Source: Phlebiopsis flavidoalba
Taxonomy: Eukaryota; Basidiomycota; Agaricomycetes; Polyporales; Phanerochaetaceae
Assembly (NCBI GenBank): GCA_035772785.1
Contig: JAOCPU010000025.1
Span: forward strand, 62,001-126,000
Length of the DNA stretch: 64,000 nucleotides
Direction: 5' to 3'
This document shows positions 35,755-46,649 of the stretch, piece by piece (position 1 is the first letter of the stretch; each line of letters starts with the position of its first letter). The translations under genes were made by a program, and so were the position numbers. A model generated the notes under the pieces. It saw only the letters and a list, made by a program, of their open reading frames with translations. It was not told the origin of the DNA and searched no databases.

Positions 35755-37770
35755 ATGTTGACCAAGGACTACCTTTCGACTGCTGCGGTGCTCCTCGTGT
35801 CGCTTCCCCCTGCTCTCGCGCACGCACACCATGAGCACGTTAACGAAGAGCAGGCCAATGCGCCAGTCGACTCGATCCTGTGGATCCACATATTTTTGCA
35901 GATGATCATCTGGGGCGTGTTATTCCCGGTGGGCATGGTCCTGGGCATGTCCAGAAGTAGATGGCACATCCCATTTGCAGGTGCGTATCCACACGCTTGT
36001 CCCTCACAGAATGCATATGAATAACAAAGCGATGTGCTTTGAAGTCTACGGGCATTGCACTCACACTGGGTGGATATCCTCCTCGGTCACTCGCATGGCG
36101 GCCGAGCCTTCCCCCGCGAGTGCGCACGGTACGATGGCCAACGTCGTCCTCGGCCCCCTCTTGCTCCAGCTCGTATTGGGAATCTATCTTAAAATGCACA
36201 TCAACGAGGAGACTGTTCGCACCATGGGCTGGTACGCTTACACGGCATCGTCGGCAAGAGTTACCCCATCTTCGGCTGGGTGCAGATGCTATTTTGGTGC
36301 ACTTACGTTTGGAGGATACTGTCGCGGTGACAATCTGGGGCAGTGTCTGGCACATTATATTATGGTGCGTACAGCTGTCTTTTACAATACGTTGTTAGCG
36401 TTGATCATAACGGAACCAACTACCAGGGAAGCGGGTTCATTGCATACGGTACTATCATGGCTATCTGGCTCCTAGTAGGCGAGGCTTGGATACGCCGCTC
36501 TCAGAAGAGCCCAGAGTGGTGGGACTCCTGGATTATCATGCTTTGGGTGAGCTATATCGTCTTTCGCTACATTTGGTGTCTAACATGGCCTTTAGGGGAT
36601 TGGTACGCGATCACGACTGTTGTTCAGTATCACGACCACTGACACGTTTCTTCTAGTCAATACTTTCACTGAACATCACGGTGGAGGATGGTCGCACAAG
36701 GATATGCAGCACACGTGGGTGTCTCATACGCATAGAAGGATGTATTTACTAACAAATTGCTTCTAGTGTTCTTGGCGTTCTCTGTAAGCATCAAAGTCCT
36801 GCCTTCGACGCGCTAATCTAACGTCGTGCAGGGTGGGCTGGAGGCATTCTGGGCATAATTCTCGCCCGCAACAACCAAGTCAGTGTTTTTTTTCCGTCAG
36901 AAACGTTAGCCAACGCTCACATAGTGTAGCGCACCGTCATACCGTCGCTCATGTGAGTAACCGTCGACTTCGCATATAGCCTCACCAACATCCCCTAGTA
37001 TCATCATAACCGGCTGGGCTTTCTCGGACCATGCCCAGTCCATGATGATCTCTACCCGCGTATGCTCCATAGCTGACTTGCATTCCCTTTAATCTGATCA
37101 TCGTCACCTACAGGTACACGCAATCTTCGGTGACACCCTCATGATGGCCGGAGTGACGCGCATCGTCGAGATCGCCTTCGTCTCACCAAAGTACACAACC
37201 ATAAACGACTCTGCGTCCGCGGACGATAATCATAGCGAACACACCCTCGCAGACGCACCGAACCCAGGCCTGCTCGCCACTGTTAAAGCGTTCCGCCACT
37301 TGCCACCCCATTCGTAAGTTGCGACCACCCTCCTTGGCACCATCCTCACTGATTGAGGCGAATCAGCTACTCGTGGCTTCGGGGTAAGTTGCATGACGTG
37401 TATCCCTAGGTGCATGCGCTTACGGGTCTCGTAGGGTGTTGTTTATGTCTGCGACAGATGAGGAGTTGAGATATGTCTCTGAGAAGCTCGAGATGGACCA
37501 TGTCACCTATATTCTGGGCATGTTTAGGTGTGCCGCGTCCTATGCTCATCTCGCCGTTCTGTACTGATTTCCTGCACGACAGCGAAAACCCTGGCATTCC
37601 TCATATACTCAATTATCGTGTCGTGCATTCGTCTATGGGCCATCAGCGGACGCAACGCGCCGGGCGGAGCTCCTGCCGAGGGCGCGATTGAGCTCCAAAC
37701 GACGAACAAATGGTACGAGCGTGTGCCCGTTGGCGAAGACGGGACACACGTTATCGGAGACGACGACTAG
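35755..37770 (+). CDS. YTP1-like multi-pass membrane protein, at least ten introns, few indels
   Basis: Fungal integral membrane protein related to yeast Ytp1. It starts at 35755: signal-like MLTKDYLSTAAVLLVSLPPA, a His-rich stretch (AHAHHEHVNEEQANAPVDS), then helix ILWIHIFLQMIIWGVLFPVG. Exon 2 (from about 36040) gives TGIALTLGGY, GHSHGGRAFP, SAHGTMANVVLGPLLLQLVL and GIYLKMHINEE. Next are HGIVGKSYPIFGWVQMLFG, TFGGYCRGDNLGQCLAHYIM, GSGFIAYGTIMAIWLLVGEA, SPEWWDSWIIMLWG, VNTFTEHHGGGWSHKDMQHT, WWAGGILGIILARNNQ, IIITGWAFSDHAQ, DTLMMAGVTRIVEIAFVSPK, FRHLPPF, LFMSATDEELRYV and MDHVTYILGM. The end is SLxFLIYSIIV and ISGRNAPGGAPAEGAIELQ before TAG. Introns of about 45-60 bp all have GT/AG ends. Three one-base insertions disturb exon 2. 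The His motifs suggest metal binding, but the function is unknown. Confidence 0.85.
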
Positions 37771-37883
37771 AGGTGTTTTTTAAATGAGATGTTTGTGGGC
37801 TCCTGGTGTTTCACTACATGTTGTGCATCCCTGTATTCTACTCCATTGCAAACTAGTATCTGTGTTTCTACCCATGATCTTGT

Positions 37884-39572
37884 TCACGTGTAATCATACA
37901 CAACGACCCGCCCGTCCGCACAACTCACCGCCAACCGCCCTTCATTATCGTCTACGCCCACACGACACCACTCCTCTCGCTCCTCTTGTAACATGAACAC
38001 GGCCACTTCGTTCTCACCCGTGCCTGTCGCCCTGCAGATCTGCCACACGCCGCGGCGCCTCGCCCTCGACTTCCGAGGGGGGCGGGTACCCGAGGACAGC
38101 ACCTGCAATGCGCTGCCCGCGGTCGGCGGCCTGGCCGGGTGCTGCACCTGGTCCAGCCGCGTCGAGCCAGAGTGCGTGTGTCGAAAAGGTCCGAGTAGGA
38201 GAGAGGTTGGTGAAAAGAGGCGTACGGGTGACGGAAAGGACGCGGCGAGATACGGCGCGAGGGTAGGGACCGCGGAGGACGCCGGCAGTGGGAGGATGTA
38301 GTGATGCAGGATGTTGACGGGCCAAGGGAACCAGCTATCGTAACGTAGGAGGATATGTAGGGGTCGTCCGGGCGGGAAAGAGGTAAATGCGGAGTGGAGG
38401 GGGTGAGGGCGCGCCGCGGAGAGCTTGAGCGTGTCAATGCGGTAAGGCCAACGGTGGGCGCTTGTGGGATCGATTTCGACAGCTCCAGAGGCAGATACCG
38501 CGCAAGTTTCGGGAATGGTGTACAGGTGGGTCCATTGTTGACAGAAGGTGAGGATGTAGGTTGGTGTGGCGTGAATTGCAAAGCAACGGTGCTCCTGAGA
38601 CAAAGGTTAAGCGGACACGCATCAGACAAACTTCAAACTAACCTCTAGGAATACAGTTGCATCATTAACGTGTAATGGGTACGCGTAAGACATACTTGAG
38701 GTCGCCTGTGGAAACATCGTATACCCCAATTCGGTGTGACTCGTTCGTCGAGAAGAACAAGGAACCGAACAATTTCAAAGGTGTGGATGAACTTTCGAAT
38801 GATCGAACGAGTCTGAATCCAAGATCTGGAAAAAGAAGGTATGGCTCAAGCGTGTAAACATTGGTCTGTATCTTACTATTTGGATATAAATTCCCGAGTA
38901 GATGTAACCGAAGGCGCGACGCACTTTTCAGGTGAACGACATGTCACTGCCAGAACAGCATCGTAGCCCGACTCAGAGTTAACTTGGAGCCCAAGCATGT
39001 TTGTAAGGAGGAGTCGCCCCACCCGTGCGGGGGGGAGAGGCATGTATATCCCAGCACTGTAGGATATACTGATGCTGTCCCGTATGTCCTTCTGTACGAG
39101 TGAAAGAGATAAGATATCGACCATCGCTTCCGGGTACGAAGTATGAGACCCAAGTGCGGGCATTCTCAAGATCTTCAACTAAGTCGATGGGGGAGATCTC
39201 GGTGATCCTAGTTGATTTGGGACTGGGAGAGATCCAGTTGCGTCGGCAGCCGCATTGCTCGGAGAGTGATGTGTTCGAGTTCAGACGACGAAAGATCCGA
39301 GACATGTCTATCCTTGAGCCCATGGTACCGGAATATTTCTCTCAACCACATGACGTAGCAAGGCGTCGTGCCAAACACGCGCGCTCTTGCGCTTCGCGTC
39401 ACCTCGGATAAGACGCGACACGTCTAGTCACATTGAGCGGTGAAGGGAATCAATATAGCCAGGGAGACGCTTCTCACTAAAGACTCACGCATCGAGTATT
39501 GAGAACATCGCCGACGGATAGCAAGGTGAATATCTGAAGGAGGAGTTCAGTGGGGAGAGCATCGAGAGACAT
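37884..39572 (-). CDS. F-box protein with WD/beta-propeller-like C-terminal part
   Basis: It starts at 39572: MSLDALPTELLLQIFTLLSV plus GDVLNTRCVS, a textbook N-terminal F-box (SKP1-binding), followed by a GTGAGT intron. Exon 2 contains VMWLREIFRYHGL (about 39310-39350) and LRAMRLPTQLDLSQS (about 39215-39270). After an indel comes RTWVSYFVPGSDGRYLISF, and LQCWDI closes a WD-like strand (about 39040-39160). Exon 3 carries TLEPYLLFPDLGFRLVRSF and FFSTNESHRIGVYDVSTGDL (about 38690-38870). The last exon, open from 38603 to TAA at 37884, has HRCFAIHATPTYILTFCQQW, a proline/serine-rich middle and GRLAVSCADGRVVVYDYT at the end. This layout is common for mushroom F-box proteins, with propeller repeats as a putative substrate-binding part. 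It converges on the YTP1-like gene (113 bp between stops). Confidence 0.75.
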
Positions 39573-39743
39573 GGAGGGCACAACAGGAAACGGCCGGCCG
39601 CACGGTAAAGTCCGTTGACCGGGCCCGCCATCAGATGGCGCCACAACGCCGGCGCCTCTCCCTGACCCCGGATTGCGTACGCGCGCCTCATTACGCCTCA
39701 TCCTTGTCCTTCACCATCTGCTGCATCTTCAGTCTTCGCGACT
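39573..39743. promoter_or_regulatory. Divergent upstream region of the F-box and UBX genes
   Basis: Only 171 bp separates the two start codons, which point away from each other. No TATA box is obvious. Inferred from gene positions. Confidence 0.5.
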
Positions 39744-41199
39744 ATGTCTGACAAAGAAGTCTTGCTCTCCATGGCTTTGACGCCTCTCGTGTTGAATGTG
39801 TGTCAACCTCTCCACCCTCCACATCTCACCTACTGATTCCCTTCCTCTTTCTCCCAGGGGCACTCAAGGCGACCAACAACCGCGGCCTCCAGCCCGCGAT
39901 GGATTTTCTCATTGAGAACGATGGGAATCCCGTGCCAGACATATCCACTTTTTTCTGCTTCCTCGCAGCCATCCCGTCCTGCAGAAGATGACGATGAGGA
40001 GACGGAAGCATTAAAAGCCATCTACGGTCACAAGGGAGGCGCGGACGCGCAAGAGGCCGCCGCCGCCGCCGATGCCCAGGCGGAAGCGAAGGTGCGCTTT
40101 TCTCCTCGTTACTAACACTTGGATCAAATTTGACTTGAGTGGGATTGCAGAGCATCAAGTGCTCCGAGTGTGGCAAGATCTTCAGGAATACCGCGCTCGC
40201 GCAGTTCCATGCAGAGAAGAGTGGGCATGACCAATTTGAAGAATCCACAGAAGAGGTGCGCTTTCATGCTTTAGAAGAAATCATACTCTAAGACCTGCAT
40301 AGATTAAAACCATTGACAGAAGAGGAAAAGAAACAGAAACTCGCCCCGGACCTACGTGAAAAGATGGCCGCCAAGCGTGCGGTCAAGGCGAAGGAGGATG
40401 CGAAGGAGGCTAAAGCTAACGAAGCCATCCGTCGTAAATCTGGAAAGGTACGTCACCTCCCTCCCAGCTCTCTAACCCCTCCTGACATACCTTGCCGCAG
40501 GACATGAACGCCATCCGCGAAGAGATGAAGCAAAAAGGAGCTCATCAAAGAAGCCGAAGCAAAGCGCCCGCGGTGCGCCTTCCCCGCAATTCCCTTTCGT
40601 ACGACTTCACTGACGTCCACATAGAAAAGGTTTGAGGACGCAAAAGCACGCGCCGCGATCAAGGCTCAGATCGAGGCAGACAAGCGCGTGAGCGCAAGGA
40701 GCGCGTACCGAACGCGAGAAGGCTCTCCGCGAAGGCCGCACGTACGACCCATCCTCCTCTTCTGCCCCTCCCGCCCCTGCGGTGACTGCGCCATCCACTG
40801 CCAGTGCATCAAGTGGGCTCGCAGGACGAGACTATCCCCAGACTCGTTTACAGATAAGGATGGCGAGTGTGTGGGCCAGCCCTATACAACGACGCTGTCC
40901 AAGCGACGCTAGTGAGTAGAATATGTCTTGCATTTTGCGAGTACTCATGAGTATCAGCCTTGCGGGATGGTGGTGGCGGAGTATCTCGCAGGGCAGACAC
41001 TGGCAGTCGACGTGGAGGCGGTTTCGTGTTTGCGCAGCATTTCCCGCGGTGCGCATCCAGAGGTTCTCATCCGCTTGGTCTTCACGCTTACGATCGAACG
41101 CTCAACACAGGAAACAAATTTCACAAGCGGACTTTTCGAAGACGTTTGCGCGATCTGGGGCTTACTCCGTCCGCTGTGTATATGTCGACGACAATTGAT
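39744..41199 (+). CDS. UBA - C2H2 zinc finger - UBX domain protein (p97/Cdc48 adaptor type), several 1-base indels
   Basis: Ubiquitin adaptor of the SAKS1/UBXN1 type. It starts at 39744 with MSDKEVLLSM, then GFDASRVEWALKATNNRGLQ and PAMDFLIENDGNPVPD (UBA domain; intron 39797-39856). One G is missing after the second ATG. SSQPSRPAEDDDEETEALKA and an Ala-rich stretch follow, then an intron and the zinc finger KCSECGKIFRNTALAQFHAE plus KSGHDQFEESTEE (C-x2-C...H-x5-H). After another intron comes the long charged coiled coil LTEEEKKQKL..REKMAAKRAVKAKE, and two further introns lead to FEDAKARAAIKAQIEADKR. Then come SSSSAPPAPAVTAPSTASAS and GRDYPQTRLQIRMAS. The UBX fold is VAEYLAGQTLAVDVEAVSFA, then QHFPR and LRDLGLTPSAVYMS. 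The FPR turn contacts Cdc48/p97 in known UBX domains. Indels sit in homopolymers (AAAA, GG, TTTTTT). The 3' end is approximate. Confidence 0.85.
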
Positions 41200-41739
41200 C
41201 TCCTCGAATTTAAGCTCATGGCGGTTTTGACAGGTAGCTCATTGCTTCACAGTAGTTTAAAGTTTCCAGGGATAGGACGGAAACAACAGAGCACTTTTGT
41301 ACAACCAAGAATCTACATTCAGACAACCATCTCACGCTATCCCCCCCCCCCCCCCCGGTCCGAAAGCATGTGTGCCTTGTGCTCTTGAGGCCTGATGGAA
41401 CCATACTATCTTTTGATTCTAAGTGTGGTATGTCGCGACCACAACATCAAGGGGCGCCCGTCATTCTCGTCAGTGGTCAACCACAGTACACCAACGAGTC
41501 ACTCCGTCCCGGGGGGCACGAACTTCCTCGAAGATATCCATACCAAAGCAGTTTTTTGCCCGCAGTGTGTTCCCTTTCCGTGTCTCAGCAAACAATAGGC
41601 GAGTGCAACAGAACCTACCGATGAGGCGAGTGGATCCCAGCGACGGAAAACCGGTGCGAGTCGTTACGACGATCGCAGAGACACGCATCTGCGGTCCACT
41701 GCAAATGGTATGGCGCAGGAATTCCTATTGTTTCTCTTA
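41200..41739. other. Intergenic sequence with a 16-base C run
   Basis: The 3' flank of the UBX gene lies here. A run of 16 C occupies about 41341-41356. Short overlapping frames at 41370-41740 resemble nothing I know. Confidence 0.4.
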
Positions 41740-42490
41740 ATGCAAAAGTACAATGTGCGTTTCTCGTTAGTGTTTCCCCTCGAGCCGCCACAACTCTCGC
41801 GCGGCTCGAAGGTACTTGTCCCTCGAGCCACTGGAGAGGCCCGCACTCAGGCAGACCATTAGCGGCTACCCTCTCCAGAGAAGACGAAACGAATGAAACC
41901 ATCTAGTCACCTTGCGGCTTGCCCGTACTGCGCTAGGTTGTGTGAGACCATATCTCGTCTAACAACAGCTTCTCGCAGGCCATCAAGCGACTTGAGTGCG
42001 GGGAACCGTGGACTGCGCCAGGCGCCCGAGCTTCGACGGCAAACGTTCCGCGGGGAAAAGGGTAAATGACAGCAGCTGGGCGAGCCCTGGCAACCCCAGC
42101 GATTGGGCTGCCGATTGGCGGTGCAAGTCGACAGCATGCAAAACAGGGCGTTTGCGAGTCACCACGAGACCCTGGGAGCCGGAAGCACTACAACTACTGA
42201 AATAAAAGATAAATGGACAGCAGCTGGGCGAGCCCTGGCAACCCCAGCGATTGGCTGTCCCGATTGTGCGTCGACAGCACGCAAAACAGGGTGTGCGAGT
42301 CACCGCGAGGCCCTGGCAGCCGGAAACACTACAACTACTGAAAGCCGCAGCCTCAAAAAGAGGCAGACGAGGAGAGTAAAGCTAGGAAGAGCGATGTGGG
42401 CGGAGGAGGTCGACGGGGAGTCGGAGGAAGGGACTGGTGAGCGCTGGAGACGGCGAAGTGGGTAGTATTACTTATATATGTCTGCGGCGG
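41740..42490 (-). mobile_element. LTR-like element, copy C (minus orientation), with internal tandem duplication
   Basis: Read on the minus strand, this carries the same blocks as copies A and B. A TATA-like box lies at 42470-42478, then the CCCTGTT(T/C)TGC block, the GCTGGGGTTGCCAGGG block, and near the end CTTCGTGGC-related text, GGGACAAGTACC, a hairpin (41778-41788 with 41801-41812) and GGGGAAAC at about 41773-41779. The middle section is duplicated (42067-42211 and 42212-42345). No open frame for reverse transcriptase or integrase adjoins it, so it is a solo element. The ends are approximate because I could not define a target-site duplication. Confidence 0.6.
42067..42345 (-). repeat. 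Tandem duplication (about 135-145 bp units) inside copy C
   Basis: The two units 42067-42211 and 42212-42345 both begin GACAGCAGCTGGGCGAGCCC and both end ...ACACTACAACTACTGAAA or a close variant. Scattered substitutions and short indels separate them, so the duplication is not very recent. Copies A and B have a single unit. Confidence 0.85.
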
Positions 42491-43440
42491 GTGATCAAGA
42501 GGCTGACGCGCACGTGAATAGGATGTTTATTCGCAACCAAACAAGGACTACGCGGAGTCGGCGGGGCGCGACGCGTCGAGGCTCCCAGGCATTCGAAGAC
42601 GCAACAGCCGCAGTCAAGCCGAGCTGCCCGAAACGGCGAGGACGCCGCGGGCAGACGCCACCTTCGTGGCAAACACCGTGGCACCTTCCAAGGCTATTTG
42701 GCACGTTCCGAGAACCGGCGACTTCGATTGCGAACTACACACTCGTAATTTAAGACACCCGTTCATTCAATGCAGGCAGTCCGCGAGCAAACATTTCCAG
42801 CTATGAGCAGGGCGTGCGGCTACGACCGCATGGTAAGAGAAAGAGTAGGCCCTGGGGCTCGAATCACGACACAGAAACGGATCGCTTCAGGGTGTCCCAG
42901 GCTCGGGAATGACGTGTCTATGGTCCGCGGCGACAGTGAGACATCGTAACCGGCGGTACCAAGTGAGCAGCTCGGTGTGTGCCGCCACAGCCTACATCAA
43001 TAGGTGTGGGGCTGAACCCACCAATTTTTGGTGGTTATCGTGATCTCTTACACGCATAAATGTACGCCAAACAGAGAATGTGACTAGAAAGCCATTCTGC
43101 TCGGGGCGACAAGAATAAGGGGGACACCACCCGCCGGCGGCTGACCGCGTCTCCGATGGCGCTACACGGCCCGTACCCAGCAGCGTCAGAGCCTCGTGAA
43201 GTTGAACATAAGAGTTCTTTCCACCCCGCTGTAGGCTCTCCTATGAAACCACCCACATTCTCTCCCCACTATACGTCTCAGGACCTCTAGCTCATACCTC
43301 CCCGACGCTTGCCAACAGGCCGGACATGCTGTGACTGAGCACGGGATGTTCTCTGCAGATGCGCTATTTTGTGTCTCAACCGACGGACGATCCACGATGT
43401 GGTGTTTCGAAGCTGAAGGCGGTATGATAGGATAAAGGCT
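42491..43440. other. Unassigned interval
   Basis: GC-rich sequence with open frames on both strands (for example 42478-42753 plus strand, arginine-rich) but no recognisable protein. It may belong to the upstream (U3-like) part of copy C. Confidence 0.3.
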
Positions 43441-44150
43441 TGGTTGCACTGATTGATCGGAGGGGCATGCGTGAGTCTCTGCAGTGAGGGCCTAGAACGA
43501 GTAAGTCATCCACACGATTTCGCCGTCGACAGTGGTTTCTCCCACCGTTTGCCCTGTCATCGAAAACGCTGCCTCATATCGGTGGATGTCTCTTGCCTGC
43601 CGATCAGACAGCCTGAAATGGCTGTTTCTCTTTGTCACGCTACTACTGACCACACACTACTGACACACCGAAGGGAAGTATGCTTGCGTTTAGGTGCCCG
43701 GGACCTCCCATGTGCCGATGGATCCGTCTTTGTGCGACGATTTGGTAGTTGGCCTCACCCCTCCTCGTGCCGACCGGTTTACGTGCTGGTCCTCAACGGG
43801 GCTTGGAAGAAAGACACACAATGCACATGACCACAAACCATCGACAGGCCGGATAAGCGCACTGCAGTCGACTTTCCGTCGCGCCTGGAGCTCGACGTCC
43901 CCAGCACAGAGGACGTCGTTTACATTATCTACCAACAGACCTTCGGGCATCTTCTTCGTGCTTCGTGCACGTTTGTGGCAGGTAGGTCAAGGTAGGTTGT
44001 TCTTTCCCCCTCCCTGGATAAGGGCGGGCGTTCATCAGCGTTGGTGACGCTTGTCCTGGCACAGCCTCTTCGTGGCATCCGGGACGACGTACCTCTACGT
44101 TGCAAGACGTAGAGGGAAACGAATGTGCCTTAACTTTTAAGTTCCGTTCT
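43441..44150 (+). mobile_element. LTR-like element, copy G (diverged)
   Basis: The 3' part matches the family: GCCTCTTCGTGGCATCCGGG at 44064-44083, ACGTACC, a perfect 9-bp hairpin (44092-44100 with 44107-44115), then GGGAAACGAATGTGCC, where other copies have GGGGAAACCAACACGC. Upstream, 43893-43900 pairs with 43911-43918 at the place where other copies have hairpin H1. The 5' limit is a guess; sequence before about 43850 has no clear match. Confidence 0.45.
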
Positions 44151-44988
44151 CTCCTCGACCCCGCTTGGTGATGACGCACCCCTCTATGTGTAGATCGTTT
44201 ATAAAGCTACCGAGTCATCAACCCTGTTCTAATTCTCTCATAGCCTCTATGTTTAACACCAATTCTTCATTATGTACCTAGTTACATCGCACTCGCTGAA
44301 AATATCACCTTGCTCATTTGAATGCTGAGATAACTAAGACGATATCCTCGCTCGGAGTTACTGTCGGACTCACTTTCTCCGTACGTTCTCTGGACGACAC
44401 CAGCGAACATCCGTTTTTTCGATGTCCGCTTCAGCAGGCCGAAAGCCTTGCGCTTTCGGAGTCCGTGTGCGGGATGGGAACGAGACTACGTCGTCACGGA
44501 CATTGGCGCGGAATTACGAGCGTCATCCCCGCTTGGCCTCGCCCGGTTCAGCCAAGTCGGTTCAGCCTTCAATTCAAGCAATAAAGGCGGCTCTGCGCTC
44601 TCTCTTCATACAATTCGTCTGCCACGATGTACTTGTCACTCAAGGCCTCAAGCTTCACTGCACCACCTCAAGGCTTCAAACTTCACTTCTCTCGTACAGC
44701 AGCTGCGGAAATGGTGAGTGGCAAGTGCGTCGCTGCATGGTTGGGCATCTCATTGTCACATCTCAACCGTTGACGTGTGTATGTACCGACGACGACCCAG
44801 GCGACGATTCGAGTGGACTACTCAGGCCCACACAGTGCACGGAAAGCACTAGTGTTAGTCACGCTTTGGTAAATCGTCATAATATTTCATGTCCCCTTTG
44901 TGCACGACAGAAACTCATCTCAGCGGCTACCTCTGTCGTATTCTGACTCGTATACTGCAGGTGTCCAAGTCCAGGATACCTCCCACGC
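44151..44988. other. Unassigned interval
   Basis: A TTTATAAAG box at about 44199-44207 followed by a pyrimidine-rich stretch resembles the core-promoter layout of the LTR-like elements, so a further, very diverged copy is possible. No conserved 3' block was found. Open frames on the plus strand at 44318-44946 match nothing I know. Confidence 0.3.
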
Positions 44989-45029
44989 GTGCACGGATCC
45001 ATGGACCTATAGTCCATAGATCCGTGCAC
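44989..45029. repeat. 41-bp near-perfect palindrome
   Basis: Arms 44989-45006 and 45012-45029 are complementary at 17 of 18 positions around a 5-base centre (CTATA). It lies just upstream of LTR-like copy A and may be part of its U3-like region. Confidence 0.9.
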
Positions 45030-45785
45030 CGCCAACGATGGTGTATGCCGACGGCGTAGTGGGTCGCTGGCGCGCAGATGCTGGACGCGCCGCGTCACGC
45101 GTCACGGGTGACCGGTGACGGCGCAGAACGCCGTGACCGCGCATAGCGCGTGACGACGCGTGACGCGGCTTGTTGATCCCAGATAAACGGACTGGTCACA
45201 GCGTCAGCCGCTCAGCCACCCGCCGCGGACGTATATAAACTGACCCGTTTCCGTCCAGCGTCCATCAGGCTCTCTCTCCTTTCTCCCTCATCGACATCAC
45301 CGACTTTCACCTCTCTTCAGTAGTTGTTTTAGTGTTTCCGGCTGCCAGGCGTCCAGCGGTGACTCGCGCTCCCTGTTCTGCAAGCTGTAGACCGAACACG
45401 CCTCGGGTCAGTCCATTGCTGGGGTTGCCAGGGACTGACCCCCCCGTGTCTTTACTTTGTCTGTGGCATGTTGTCCGCTGAATCTTGTATCCTCTGGTTC
45501 TGTCCTCCTCTGGTTCTGTGATCCTCCGACATAACGGTCGAAGCGTCAAGCCACCTGGGACACGCGACACTGGTCGCAAGACGCAGTTGAGTGTTCGAAG
45601 TTCTCTTCTCTGGATGACGAGAGGGCAGCCATGACGGCTGCCTGAATGCGGGCCTCTTCGTGGCTCCAGGGACAAGTACCTTCGAGCCGTTTCGCGCGGC
45701 TCGAGGGGAAACCAACACGCATTTTGTATCGTAGTCTAGAATGGGCGTCCAACAATTAATGAGCATTTTCACTGATAAATCTCCC
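45030..45785 (+). mobile_element. LTR-like element, copy A (reference copy)
   Basis: Order of parts: a CGTGAC/GTCACG-rich segment (45088-45172), a TATA box TATATAAAC at 45232-45240, a pyrimidine-rich probable start region (TCTCTCTCCTTTCTCCCTC, about 45271), CCCTGTTCTGCAAGC (about 45371-45385), hairpin H1 (45406-45414 with 45432-45440), TGTCTGTGGCATGTTG, hairpin H2 (45624-45630 with 45636-45642), CTTCGTGGCTCCAGGGACAA, hairpin H3 (45679-45689 with 45697-45707), and GGGGAAACCAACACGC. This resembles the U3-R-U5 order of a retrotransposon LTR. No polymerase or integrase frame adjoins it. The exact ends and TG...CA termini are not resolved. Confidence 0.6.
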
Positions 45786-46649
45786 GCGAGTGTCTCAAAA
45801 GGAACAAGCAAGTGATACGTTACGGAAATCCGAGTTTTCAGAGGACTTTCCGGTTTCTAGTAATTTAGTATGCCGCACGCAAAGAAGCGAGCGACCGTGT
45901 ACGAAAAGCGACCAGCACATGATACATGTTTTGACTCGCGATGGTCGCGCAGCAGAGCATAGATGTGGCCGAGAGGGGAACGTATCATCTCCTGCTTGAC
46001 TCAATCTATCCTGCCAAAAATCCCCACGCAGGTTGATGTAGATGCAACCACGGTTCAGACGTTCTCCTTCATTTCGTTTGGTTACCGTGGCGGGGGAGAG
46101 ATGTTCAAGGGAGATCTCTAGTGGACTTCTAAGGTATCGACAGATCAACGTGAGGCATTCATATATCACTCGTCGATCGAGCATGCTCACGTCTACGGGA
46201 GGCCATTACATCCTTTCCTTCAGCTGTTGCGATGAATGCACATGCGCGTGTGAGAGGACAGCACACGATTGATTATAAGTTAGGTTAGTATATACGATAC
46301 AGGGTGGGCCGACTCTCGAAGTCGCGCCGTGTGGTCTACGGTATTAGGACCTTTCTTTCGTACAGCTACAGTATGGAGAGCGAGATATGAGAATATATAG
46401 CATATATGCGGAGATCCCAGGTGAGGGGTGTGCCGATAAACAAGACGGACTTAAAGAGTTCTCGTGAGAGGCGCGAGGGATATCGTAAAGGGGCGGGTAT
46501 TTCATATGACTCGTTCCAGGCCGGCAAGCTATGCGCCAGAATACCTCGGGCGGCGGCTCGAGTACAACACCCGCGGCGGGGTGCGGTTCAGACGGGCTCC
46601 CGCGCAGACCCCGACGATGTTACTCAAAAGGCGTGATGGCGACTTCCGT
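45786..46649. other. Unassigned interval downstream of copy A
   Basis: No primer-binding site or retroelement frame is recognisable here. Frames of about 70-75 codons occur on the plus strand, but none is convincing. Confidence 0.3.

Noticed and set aside
37952..38629. 225-codon frame overlapping the F-box gene's last exon
   Set aside because: Same strand, shifted frame. The 239-codon frame ending in GRLAVSCADGRVVVYDYT fits the family instead.
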